Shown here piece after piece: positions 12,013 through 24,000 of a stretch of 64,000 nucleotides of DNA (its first letter is position 1; every line of letters starts with the position of its first letter). The translations under genes and the position numbers were made by a program. Source of the stretch: Ulva prolifera. Taxonomy: Eukaryota > Chlorophyta > Ulvophyceae > Ulvales > Ulvaceae. The notes beneath the pieces are model-generated. The model saw only the letters and a list, made by a program, of their open reading frames with translations. It searched no databases and was not told the origin of the DNA. Location of the stretch: contig CM041196.1 of the NCBI GenBank assembly GCA_023078555.1, positions 2,976,001-3,040,000 on the forward strand. The letters are read 5' to 3'.

Positions 12013-15000
12013 TCACAGCATCTCCCGGTAATCGTTGAGGATCGCGTTGACCGTCTCGGCGACCTCCAGCGCGTTCGGCCGCATCGAGTGGTGCACCCCG
12101 AGCATCGCCACGATCAGCGCGCGTAGCCGCTGGTAGCCACCGCTGCCGTCCTGCTGGTGCCTGCACGCCACACGACACCGCTCACCAACAGCGCCCCTTG
12201 CAGGGGGGGTTGTATTAGGTTGCCGTCAACAACAGCCATCACAAATGCAACCATCGATGGCGGGCCGGAGCACAGCGCCGTAGCCACACTCAATGCATGC
12301 ACAGGCCAGGTACCTGCGCACTAGAGGCGCGCCAGTGGGTCGCCGAGGCGGCGGGGGGGGGGGACCTGTCTGTGTCAGCTTCGCCATGAGCAAAGGTGTC
12401 CAGGCTTGGACCCCCGATTTACCCCTGTCCCGCCCAAATATGGGTGCACCGGTCACAAGAATGCTACTGAGTGGCTGCAGTACACCACAGGTGCCTGGTT
12501 CGGGAGGGCGGGGGGGGGGGGGGGGGGGAAGCACACCATTCGGCGTGCTGGACGTGGCCACCGATGGTGTCCGCGAAGACTGCGGGGCGCACGTAGCACG
12601 GGTCGAACGGCAGCGGCGGCACACGCGCCAACTCGCGCAGCGCCGCCTCATCCGAGATGCCGACGCGGCGTAGCTGCTGCAGCGCCTCCTGCCGCTCCAC
12701 GTGGTGGCTGCTGCAGCCCTCGTAATGCATGAGCTCGTCCCGGAGGCGGTCCATGCGCTCCCCTGCCTGCACGCAGTTATGGTGCTCGCTGACTTGGCTG
12801 CCACATGGCACCCCCCAAGCACATGCCGGCCCAGGACGCTGTGCGTACTCGCTGGACCACTGCAGATGTAACCGCTTCAGAGCGCATGAGTGGCAGATGA
12901 CATGCACTGTACCACACCACTGGCATGCATCGATCGCATGGCACGCCTGCCCCCAAGGCACCGCCATTCTCAGGCACTGCTGGTGGGGTGACAGGAGTCA
13001 CACACATTTACTGTATTGTTTTCGACCAGAACAAAACACAAGGAAGACCTTTTGGTTGAAAAGTTTGATCCGTTTTTGTGACAGCGGGGTGTGGAGGAGG
13101 TCGCGTGCACGCACCGCGGGGATCGCGCCGAGAGTCCCGAAGAGGTGGAGCGTGAGGAACTGCCAGAAGACGACCCCGAGGGTCCAGATGTCGGTGGCGA
13201 GGACCTCCGCGTCGCCCGCGGGCCGCCGCAGGCCGCCGTCGGGGGCCGCCGGCTCAAGGTGGTCCCACATGCGGACCTCCGGCGCGAGGTACAGCTCATG
13301 CGACAGCGGCCCCGTGCTGCCATGCATGTGCCGCATCTGCACCACGGCCACCCCGTCATTTGATTGCGCGCGCTGCGCTGCAGTCTGAGCGTCGGAGGAC
13401 ACGCCGGCGGCGGCGGTGCATGGAGATGTGGACGCGATGCGCGTCAGCAGTGGCGGGTTAATGCAGACGCCGGAGCGCTGACACAGCGCCTATGCAGTCT
13501 TACGGATTGCATCATCTCGGCTGTTTGTATGACAGCACACAGCAACAGCGTTCTAATAAGCAGCACCAATGCATATACATGTCGAACCTTTTAATTCAGA
13601 ACGGTATCACATAATAATGGCGTTCTTTTGCAAGCCCTGACCTGTACAACAGTCGCTCAAAACGACGGGCATACTGGGCCAAATGCCGGCATGCGGCATG
13701 AAGCGGTGAAGTGCAAGCAAGCGGCACACCTGGTCGAGGGAGTCCCCAAAGTCGATGATCTTGATGCGGCCGTAGCGGTCAAACATCAGGTTCCACGGCT
13801 CGAGGTCGCGGTGTGCGATGCCGATGCGATGGCACAGCGCGACGCCCTTCGCGGACTGCAGCATCAGCTGCAGCGTCCACTTGAAGCTGAGCAGGAGCAC
13901 CGGGACGGCGGCGCGGACGAGCTCGGCGCGCGGGGGGCCCCCGTCGGCCGTGGGGGGCTTGCCGCCGGGCTCCAGCGGCTCCTTGCACGCCGGGAACGGC
14001 ACCTGCTGCTTGAAAGTGCCGTAGCGGGAGCGGAAGATGTCGAGCTCCGGTGGGACGTCGGAGTCCGGCACGCGCCGTAGCGCCTTGCACGAGCGCTCCG
14101 GCGGGATGACCGCACGCATCTGCACACCACGGGGAAAGACGTTCAGAATGAAGGCTGTCTCAGCTCATGCTACACGCTGGTTGTGTCTGGACCTGACGGT
14201 GCCTCGAACGGCCCAAAACGAGCGTGAACAGATACCAATCAACGCATGGCCGTTTGAGGCATCAACTGGTGCCGTCGCAGGTCTCGGGTGCACAGGGCTG
14301 CCGCCGAGCACCCCACTCGGCACGCGGCCGCACATGTGGAGCGGAGCACACGGACCATCCTCTCAAGAACTGCAAGAAGGTGTAGCAGCGCACCCAGACG
14401 GCGCCGCCGATCTCTTGAAGTGCAGGGACATTGCAGGGCATGGTGAAGACTTCGGCGAGGCGGACGTCGGCGAGATGCGGGGGCATCGGCGGCACGGGCG
14501 TGCGGCTGCTGCGCGCCCACGCCACCGCGTCCACCGCGGCGCGCAGCGTCATCGTGGCCGCCGTGATGCTCCCGAGCAGGTCCTTCACTGAGCCGTTGGG
14601 CAGCCACTCCATGACGGTGCCGACCCGCTTGTTCACCGTCACCTGCACCGGCGGGATATCCGTGTGTGTGGCGTGGGTGCGTCGGCGCGGCTTTGGGGGG
14701 AAGGCTCTGCGGCAGGGCGTACTGGCCAAGTCTTCACGGTACGTGCTTGTAATGCAACATGCACTACACTGATACAACGGGCACGTAGTGTCTGCGTGTG
14801 AGCATCACACGCGTGCTTCATCGTGCTCACACGTGCTGCCATGCCACGAGCAGCCACAACCATCGCTGCCTCGAGCACTCCGCATTCAGGCGCGCACACA
14901 ACGGCCCACCAGCACCAGCCACATCTGCAGTTACCGATATTCGTTCCGACCTCGCCACCATGAACAAACTCTTGGTTCCGAGGTACACTTCTCTCCTGGC

Positions 15001-18000
15001 AGGCTCACAGCAACAGGGAAGCAGCCCCTAACACTCCGTTTGTGGTGCCGCTGCTCGCAACCCCGGACACCATCTTCGCGTTCCCCTACTCCGACATCGA
15101 TTGCACAAACAAGGACACCAAATCGACATGTGCAGGTGCGAGGACCCTCGGTTCAACCCCAGCGGGGCGCACGCAGGAACACTAGAGAGACAGCCGCGCG
15201 CCTGCATCAGCTGAGTCGGCTCTGGGTCCTCCAGGCTGCGGATGGCCGCGAGGTTCAGGTCCGAGGCATGCACGGTGAGGTAGATGACGACGTTCGCCTC
15301 CTCCAGCCGAACGCCCGCCGGCGGCGCCGCCGGGTAGCCCGCCGTCACTGGCACCGGCCCCTGCAGCGAGTCGCGCAGGCGCTTCATCGTGCTGACCTCC
15401 GCGCTCAGCAGCGCCCAGCGCTGCGCGGACGATAGCCCGCCGCCGCCGCTCTCTTGCGCACGGGAGTCGACGTGCACGTTGATCCACTTGATGGCCACCT
15501 GCACTCACTGCGGCGTCACAAACACACCCTGTCCTTTGCATCGCAATGCCGCATTGAAAGCTTCGTCGCTCTGCCATGCAATGGCCGGGCTCTTGTGAGT
15601 TGAGCCACCTGCGCATGCACCTCCGTCTACAATAATAGATGGAATGAGGTCCGCTCGGGGCGTGCAAGCCGCATGCTGCTGCATCCCGGGAAACGAGGCC
15701 GAGCACGTGGTCCTGAAGTATCGAACCTTCACCAGCATTCTGCTCCAAAAAACCTGCGGTGCTCGCCAGTGTCAAAATATTCGGCTATAAATTGCGTGCA
15801 AGCCACAAGATGAACAATTCAAGTCCGCCTTGAGCAGTAAAAGCTGATTCTGACACCCACGCTATGGCGAGCGAAGCAAGCAAAAACTTAATTGACGCAC
15901 TATCTTGTTGCGTGCTAAGCAATTGAATGGTCTGATTATCGCCTAGCATCTCATGCATTCGTGTTCCTTGTGCAGCTGTTGGGTTTTTGCAATGGCCGCT
16001 CATCCGCCCGTAGCCGGAGCAACAGCTAAGCAGGTTTGAGTGCGAGTGCTAAAACCATTGTGATATTCCAACGCAGGCCAACTCATGGCTTACCAGCTAT
16101 AAATCAATTGTTGGTTACGCCTTCCTGTGGCTTGCTAAGCTATATTGCCGCAACCGAAAATTATAACACTGGTACAACACTTCCTGAGTTTTCTTGGGCA
16201 GCTGTATGGGGCGAAGGAACGGGGCACACCGGGGCAGGCAGCTGGTGCGCACGGTCCTGGATGAGGGGCTCCACGGTGTGCTTGCAGATGATGCCGAGGG
16301 TCGAGCGCGCCTGCGCCACGTACGTCTCGTCCGCCGGCAGCGTGCGCTGCTCGATGATCTCGTGCGTGAGCTCCTCGAGCGTCGGCATCGCCGGCGCCGA
16401 ACCGCTGCGCCCGCTGCCGTGCCGCAGCCCGAGCGCCGCCTGGATTCGGTCAGACTGCACAGACTGCAGCAGCGGCCGCACGTGTTCAGAGCGGGCGTGT
16501 CCGGAGGGGTGCACATATGCGGCATGGCATGCGTGTGGGTTCTCTCCAGCACCCCCGCACAGGCGGCACGGGCGCAGGGTGAGCGTGTGTGGGCTGCGGA
16601 GTGCCCCGGCACGGTGGAGCCCTGTGGTCACAGAGTCGCATGTGTGGATAGATCAGACGGATGAACAGGGTGTGCTTGGGCGCACACACTGCACTTTACA
16701 TTATTTTTTCTAACTGTACATCCTGGCTAGACGAGCCTACCCCGTGCGCATGCACTCCTGGCCACCTTGAAGCATGTGGTAGCTCCCGCCAGCCCCTGTG
16801 ATCCCATGCATCCCAAAAAACACCCTCGCAAGAGTCCTGCGAGCGCATTGCGCGGACCGTGAGAATCCATGCAGCTCATGCATTGGGCGGGGTGAGGCAT
16901 GGCGGCGCACGGTGCTCGGCTCCGGCGCGGGGGCTGCCTGGGGGTGGCTGGTGGGGCTGCGGGGGGTGAGGATGTCGTTGAGTCGGAGTGTGAGGCGGTC
17001 CCACACGTGCGGCAGCCGCGCGGCGGCGTGCGTCGGGTCACCCTGGCCCGCCGCCGAGTCGTCCGCGCCGCCGCTGCGCCGCGCGTCCGTCACCACGCAC
17101 CGCTTCTCGGTGTCACGCTGCACCCACAGTTACGCACCCGCAGTTACGCACAGTTACGCACTCACAGTTACGCGCCAACAGTTACGCACCCACAGTTACG
17201 CACCCGCAGTTACGCACAGTTACGCATCCACAGTTACGCGCCCACAGTTACACACCCACAGTTACACGCCCACAGTTACGCACCGTTTGGTGGATTGTGC
17301 CGTTTGGTTTGCAGAGCAGCATGCGCCTCCGGCGGAGCGCCACTCCAGTGCACAGGCCTTTGGAAATAGAGGAGGCATGCCGGTGCGGATGTGTGCACCA
17401 CTCTCATGCATCGACCATTGCAGCTATCGCAGCTCAGCACTATCACCGGTTGCGGACACAGCGCCCGCGCGGGCTGTGGACACGTGGCAAGCGCTTCACC
17501 TGAGTGGCCGAACCTCACACAGCGAAGCTGCGAATGATCGCCATGAATATGACAAGGTGACGAGGCGATGACGCATGCATGCACATGGGACGGTATGGCA
17601 GGGTGGGGCCAGGGGCGCACGAGGCTGCGGATGATGTAGCAGGCGTTGTTGAGCTGCTGGAGCAGGGCGCGGATGGTGGCCTCGGTGACGCCGCGGCGGA
17701 AGGCGTGGTAGCCGCCCCCCGCGCTGCGCTCCTTGTACTGGTGCGATGCGTGGTCAAACACCCACTCCCGGTCAAAGTACATCAGGTACAGCCGCGCCGT
17801 GTGCAGCAGGAACGCCTGTAGCCACCCATGCGCATGTCGCGCATCTATGCACGAATATGTGAGGCCACACACTGTGCCGCGTTTGCCTGGCTGCGCAGGG
17901 ATGTGTGACGCCTACGAGACATGTGGGAGGTTATGAGCAACCTGGAAGGTGGACTTTTCCCGGGTGGTCGGGCACGTCTATGCTTTGGGGCCGGCACACC

Positions 18001-21000
18001 GCAGCGTGGAGCACCACACGTGGGGCAGGGGGGTTGACCGCACCAGGAACCACTTGAAGGTATCCGCGAGATCACGCTTCAGCATGATGTAGCTCTCCGA
18101 CTTGATGTACTCCACATCTTGTAGGATCCGCTTCTTCTGCACACCGACGCTGCACCCGTTGAGCCCACACCCTGCCTCCTGCTCACAGCACAGCCGGCGC
18201 TGCGACACGGCTGCACCCGACAGCCGCACCACCTGCCATAGTGCATGAGCTTATCATGGCAGACGGCCTTGATGCAAAGCAGACACAGCACTGCTTCACA
18301 GTCGCGCCAAGGCGGTTGTGACCGCCAAAAGCTTCGAATCACGAGAACTCTGTTTGAGCGTGCTCATGACGACGGGAGAGAAGTGAGAGACTCAGAGAGG
18401 GCGAACGCCGGGAACCACACAGGAGCACGCCCCACCCAGGGCGAGCAGGCGAAGAAGTAGTAGCAGGCGGGGGGGGGAGTGACACCTCGAAGTTCTCGCG
18501 CATGTGGACGATGTTGATCATGATGTCGAAGAACGAGTCGAGGTTCTTGACGAACGTCGCGAGCTGCCGCGTCTGGCTGTCGCGCCGCAGGCTCTGCCAC
18601 TGCTCCACGGTGCGCCGCAGCGCGGCCTCCGTCTCCTCCGCCGTCGGCCGGGGGCCCGCCTCGTGCTCCGGGTGGTCTCGCTCCATCGCCTTCTTGAGAA
18701 TCCGCAGCCCGCTCGTCATCGCGCTTAGCTGCCCCTGCACCAGCTCACTTGGAGCATGAGCTTCCTAAAGCTAGCAGTGTTTAGAGCATTGCCCCTGCGC
18801 CTCTTGGCGGGTGCCTGCTGTGGTAGGAGGATGCGTTGGGCAGGCACGGTGAGCCGTGATCGAACTTCCCATGCCGAACTGCGGCGCCGCGAGGTGCACG
18901 CGTTCGCGATGAACTCGAGCTACTGGAATCGGTGATGGCTGTTCCCTGGAAAACTTGCGCATGCACTGCTGCCGCCCGCCTGCATCTTCCTGATCCCCAA
19001 CGAAAACATCTCATCACAGTGCACATGACAATAGCATGGATACGTGCGATGTAATCATACATACATAGCGAAGTGCATGTTGCTACACAGGCACGGGAAA
19101 TTGCGTCGCAGAGGAGAGGCTGGACAGGGGCGCACGCTGATGATGCGCATGAGGAGCTCGTTGGTGTCGTGCGCCATGTTGCGGGCCACTGGGCCCAGGT
19201 GGGGGTACTCCTTCGACGAACCCGCCGCCGGCGAAGGCACGCCCTCCGTCGTCAGCCGCGCGCCGTCGCACAGCGCGTACGGCACATGCTTCAGCAGGCC
19301 CATGCGCTGCAGCGGCTGCGGCCCCGGGCCCTCCCTGCAAGCCAAGCAGATGCGATTAGCAGGCGTTCCGAGCAGTCACAGCTCTCAGAGATCGTCGCTA
19401 CCGCACTGACAAGGGCAGTCATGTGTGTCGTTTTTTGGGGGGTGAGACACGAACGGGCGGACATGACTGTACAGGTGAGCATGAGAAAGGATCACCTTGT
19501 ACACAGCAACAAAGCAAAGAAAACAAGAGATTTATAGAAGATTGGCATGAGAGATGAACAGCTTGAACACCATACCAGAGTACAGCACAAAGAGACTCTT
19601 TGCAGGGGCAGGCAGAGGGCACGCACCAGCCCATGACAAACATGATGTTGGCCGAGCGCAGCACCGTCGACCAGATGATCGAGTCGCTACGGAAGCGGCG
19701 GCCGAAGCGCTCGAGACGCTCGCGCCGCAGCAGTCGCTTTGAGATCTGCAGTGACACCGACGCCGCCATGTTGCTCAGCCGCGACCACCGCAGCAGCACC
19801 TGCTGAAGGCAGCGCGCCTGCGCGTCGCACCACGCCGGCCGCGACGCCTCCGGCGGGCCGCCGCGGCGGCCGCCGCCGGCAGGCGGCGGGCCGGTGGCGG
19901 CGGCAAAGGCGTCGACGGCCGTGCAGGCGAGGTCGCGGGTGAGCTCGAGGAGGCGGCCGAGCAGCCAGATGATGAAGTGGGCGACGACGGGCGGCCGCAT
20001 CTGGTCGTCGGGCGTGTCAAACACGAGCACGATGTTCTGCACCGCCGTTGGTCGGGGTGTATTGGTGGAGGCTGCCGCCGCTGGTGTTTGCAGGGCTGTG
20101 ACCTGGTCAAACAGGTTACACCGACAACGGCGATGGCAGAGCAGAACAGCAGAATGCCATACATCAAGACGCAGATCAGGTAGGTATCCAGAATACAGCA
20201 TTGAAAAGTATTATCATTCTGTATGAAGCAAGCTACATACACAGGTTCGCGGTGAGCTGCGCTTGTGACGAGGGAATGGGCTTCAGCATCAAAGCCGCAC
20301 AACTTTGGGGGGAGGGGGGGGGGCGCACGTTCAGGTCGCCGCCGCCGCCGGCGAGGCGGTGCAGGCTGAGGGGGTCCTGCGCGTCGTCGAGCGCGATGAA
20401 GCGCTCAAGGCGCTCCAGCACGAGCTGGAAGCCGGCCTCGGCGGCGGCGGGGTCGTCGGCGGCGGCGGCACGCTTCACGTGCTCCTGCAGCACCGTCGTG
20501 CACACCGCCCGCAGCCGCTGGAACAGATTGTCGTCCTGCCCGCCGTGGCTGCGCCCGGGGCCGTCGTTCACCGGCTCGCCGGTGTCCGCCTCCAGCTGCA
20601 CGGCATGCATGCGTTGCATGCATTGTGTTCACGCGGACACAGCGAAGTATCTCGAGATACATGCAGAGGCCTGCAGAACTATACGCGCGACTACAAGGGC
20701 ACAGCAGGCACTGGAGTCGCGAATTCTGCAATAGAGTGGCTACATGATCACATTTCCTTCAGACTGGGCCCTGTGATTAAGTGCAGAGCGAGCACAGCGA
20801 CGTGTCAGAAGCTGAGGAGGCGGCTCTGTGTGGTGGGGTGAGACAGCGCTTGCATCACTGGCGCGGTGACAGGCGATTTGTGGGAGGGCCACACACACAC
20901 CTGGCTGAACCCGGAGAGCGTGGAGACGGCGGCGGCGGAGGTCATGTCCATGCGCGTGAACGGCAGCGCCTTCGTGCGGAACTCATCAAAGGCGGATCCG

Positions 21001-24000
21001 GAGCCGGCCGGGTACGGCAGGCGGTCGTCCTGGCAGTCCACCGTCGCCCCCTGAGACGACCGGTGCCTGCATGCATCCAGTGATCAATCATGCATGTGCG
21101 CACTTGCACCGCGACTGCCAGTGCGTTGGGAGGCGAGCGACGACGTGGTGGCAGGCGCATATGCATGCATGTATGACGGCGAAGGAACAAAGCAGGAACG
21201 TGTAAACCATTTGGTTTACAGTAAACCGTTTACAGTAAACCGTTTACTGTAAAAATGTGCAGCCCTCAGCGGCAGAGAGGGCTCCTGACTGGAGCCCATG
21301 CATCCAAGCAGAGCGCAGCACAGCACAGGAGGGAGCATCAGAGCGCAGCACAGCACAGGAGGGAGCATCAGAGCGCAGCACAGCACAGGAGGGAGCATCA
21401 GAGCGCACTTGAAGGGGTTCAGGCGGGCGTAGCCGACGAGCGACACATGCATGCAATGGTGCAGAGTGAACGCCGCGAGCGTCTCGTTGCCGCGGTACAT
21501 GTCGTCCGCGTCCGGGCCGACCGCCGCAGCCCCGTTCACGCCGTGCGAGCCGCCGGCACCGTTCACACCGCGACTGTCCACGCTGCTGCTGCCGCCGCCG
21601 GCGCTCCACGACATCCCCCGCCCTCCGAGGCTGCCGCCACCCCCCAGCACGTCGGAGGACGCCGCAGCGGAGGAATCGTTGAGGGCGGCGATCATGGACG
21701 CCTCGATGACGCGGAGGATGACGTCAACCGCGAGCACGTGCCACTCAAGCGGGAGCTCCCCCGTCCACACCCAGAACGGCTGCATGCGGTGCGCCTCCAT
21801 TGTCTCTCGCACGGAGTTGAGCGCGGCCTCGATCGGCCGCTCGTGCGGTGGCGGCGTAATGGGGGAGCGCCCGGCGAGCGTGTCGACGGAGCTCGCATGC
21901 ATGCTGTCGGCGGCGGTGGATGGCGCGGTCGTTGCGCGGCGGGTCGGGGAGGAGAGGGCGAACGGCGACGCGTCCACGATCTGCACACTGCGCTCGTCAG
22001 CCACTCTGCTGCGCGCAGGTGTTTGTCGCAGGTCGCAGTCTGAGGTTCCCCACATTCCAGATAGGACAAAGGAAGAGGCACGCAGTTGCACAGCCGTCTC
22101 ACACTCCTCCCATTCTGCCTATACATGCACATGCTTGTCCGCATGCAATCAGCAGTGCAAGCAGCTGCCTGCCCGACACTACTACGTTGTTGACAACCAC
22201 ACAGTCGAACAAAGTATGTACTTCTGTCGAGCGCCTCAAGAGGCGGAGGGTCAGGCAGCGCACATTCCGTGGAGACAGGTGCGGTTGCTGCAGCCCGAAA
22301 TGCAACGTCTGAAACGGGTTGTGCCCCCTGTGCATGTACTGCCCGACCGGAGACGGCTCAGCACCGCCAGCGCTGCTGGACGCCTGCGATGCGAGGCCGC
22401 CCGAGCTGCCAGCGAACGCGCTCACCCCTGACGACTCCATACCGGCCGTGCCGGAAAACAGAGCCGCGCCCATGCTCGCCTTGGAGCTGGAGGCACTCGG
22501 CAGGCGCAGCACCTGCTGTGCGGCCCCAGCAATGCACGGGGGTGCAGCCGGCGGTCGGGGGGACGGACGGGCAGCATAGGGTACACTGGATGTGCCGGCA
22601 AACACTGAATGCGGCGAGGCGCCCGGCGGCGGGCGGGAGGCCGGGATGGGGACGGCAAGGGACGGCGGAGCCGCAGCAGCGTGATGATGTGGCGGCGGCG
22701 CCGCCTGGAAGCCGTGGATGTCGGCCCTCCCGCCGCGGCCGGGGGCCGGCCGCGAGGGCCGCGACTGCCGGGCCGCCGCGGCAGGGGCCGGCGAGTGCAT
22801 CGCAGCGACGTCGGCCCACCGGCTCGGACTGGTTACAGCGCCCACAGTGTGCGGGCTCGCGTGCCGGGACGGTCGCTGCGGCCCCGCTGCCACGGCACCA
22901 CGCGGGCTCGCCGCCGGAGAATGCACGCCATTTCCTGTGGCGGCGGCACCGCTCGACGCCGTGCTCAATGGCAACGTGGTGTCCACCGGGGGCACACAGA
23001 ACACGGCTTGCATGTCGCGGGTGCGGTGATCAGGCACCTCTGGCGCTTGTGTGGCGGCGGAGTTGCCTGCCGACTGCGTCCCATTCTGGCGGTGACTGTT
23101 GCCTGCGACCGGCTCGGTGTGGTCACCGTGCTGAGGTGGCACCCTGGGAAAGGAGGCAGTTGCGGCCAGCGCATCGTCATCGACCCCATCAATGCTTTCA
23201 TAGGCATGCGCAGCGGCCACGACATCCGCGGCATACGACGTGCCGGGGAACGACTCCCAATGCATGTGCTCCGCGACCGAAGCCGCAACCGCAACCGGAG
23301 GCCCATTTCCTGTGGACATGGAAGCTGGGATGTCACCTTCATCGAGGCTCATGTCTCCTACGAGCCCGTCCGGCACCCGCACGGACGACGTCGCCGAGGC
23401 GCGCCCGACGGACGCTGCATCGGCGACTGTGCCGTTGGCGCTCGGCGGCGGCGGCAGGATGCCCGACGGTAGCGCGGGGCCGGTCGGCATCGGCGATCCG
23501 AACGGCGTGTGGCTGGGCGGCGGCGCGAGGAGCGTCGCCGTGTGGACGGCGGCCGGGACGGGGGCCGCCGGGGCCCCCTCGGCGACGAGGTGATTTGTTG
23601 CCATGAACGGCTGCGGGGCGCCAAACCCTGGCATCGCGACGAGCATGGTAGTCGGAGGGGCGATGCAACTGTTTGCGAGAGTCGGGTCGGTGACCGGGAT
23701 GGTGGTGGTGGGGATAGGGGCCGTCCCGGCGAAGAACGATGCGGAAGCTGCGGGGAATGCGAGTGGCGTCGGGGCCTCACTGGAGGCACTGCCCATCGCT
23801 GTAAGGCGTGGTATATGAATGACCGGGGCGGCCACTGTTGCAAACGTGGCAACGGTCGTGGGTGTCACTGGCGTAATGGTCGCCACGTCAGCATGGGCTG
23901 ACGAGGCGTCATGCTGCGACGGGTGCGATTGTCTGTCATGGCCTGGCATTAACACGTCCTCAGCCGGGCGCACGGCAGCAACAGCCGCCCCTTGAGCACT

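Noticed and set aside
13607..14125. Stand-alone small kinase gene
   Set aside because: It has only the catalytic-loop part; neighbouring exons with VAIK, APE and DxW join it in phase.
17121..17284. CRISPR-like array
   Set aside because: Units are short, imperfect and without spacers, and the array lies in an intron of a eukaryotic gene.
22269..23606. 445-codon plus frame and other long frames at 21451-22431 and 24191-25375
   Set aside because: Shadows of the 1,003-codon Ala/Pro exon on the minus strand; GC-rich sequence keeps all frames open.
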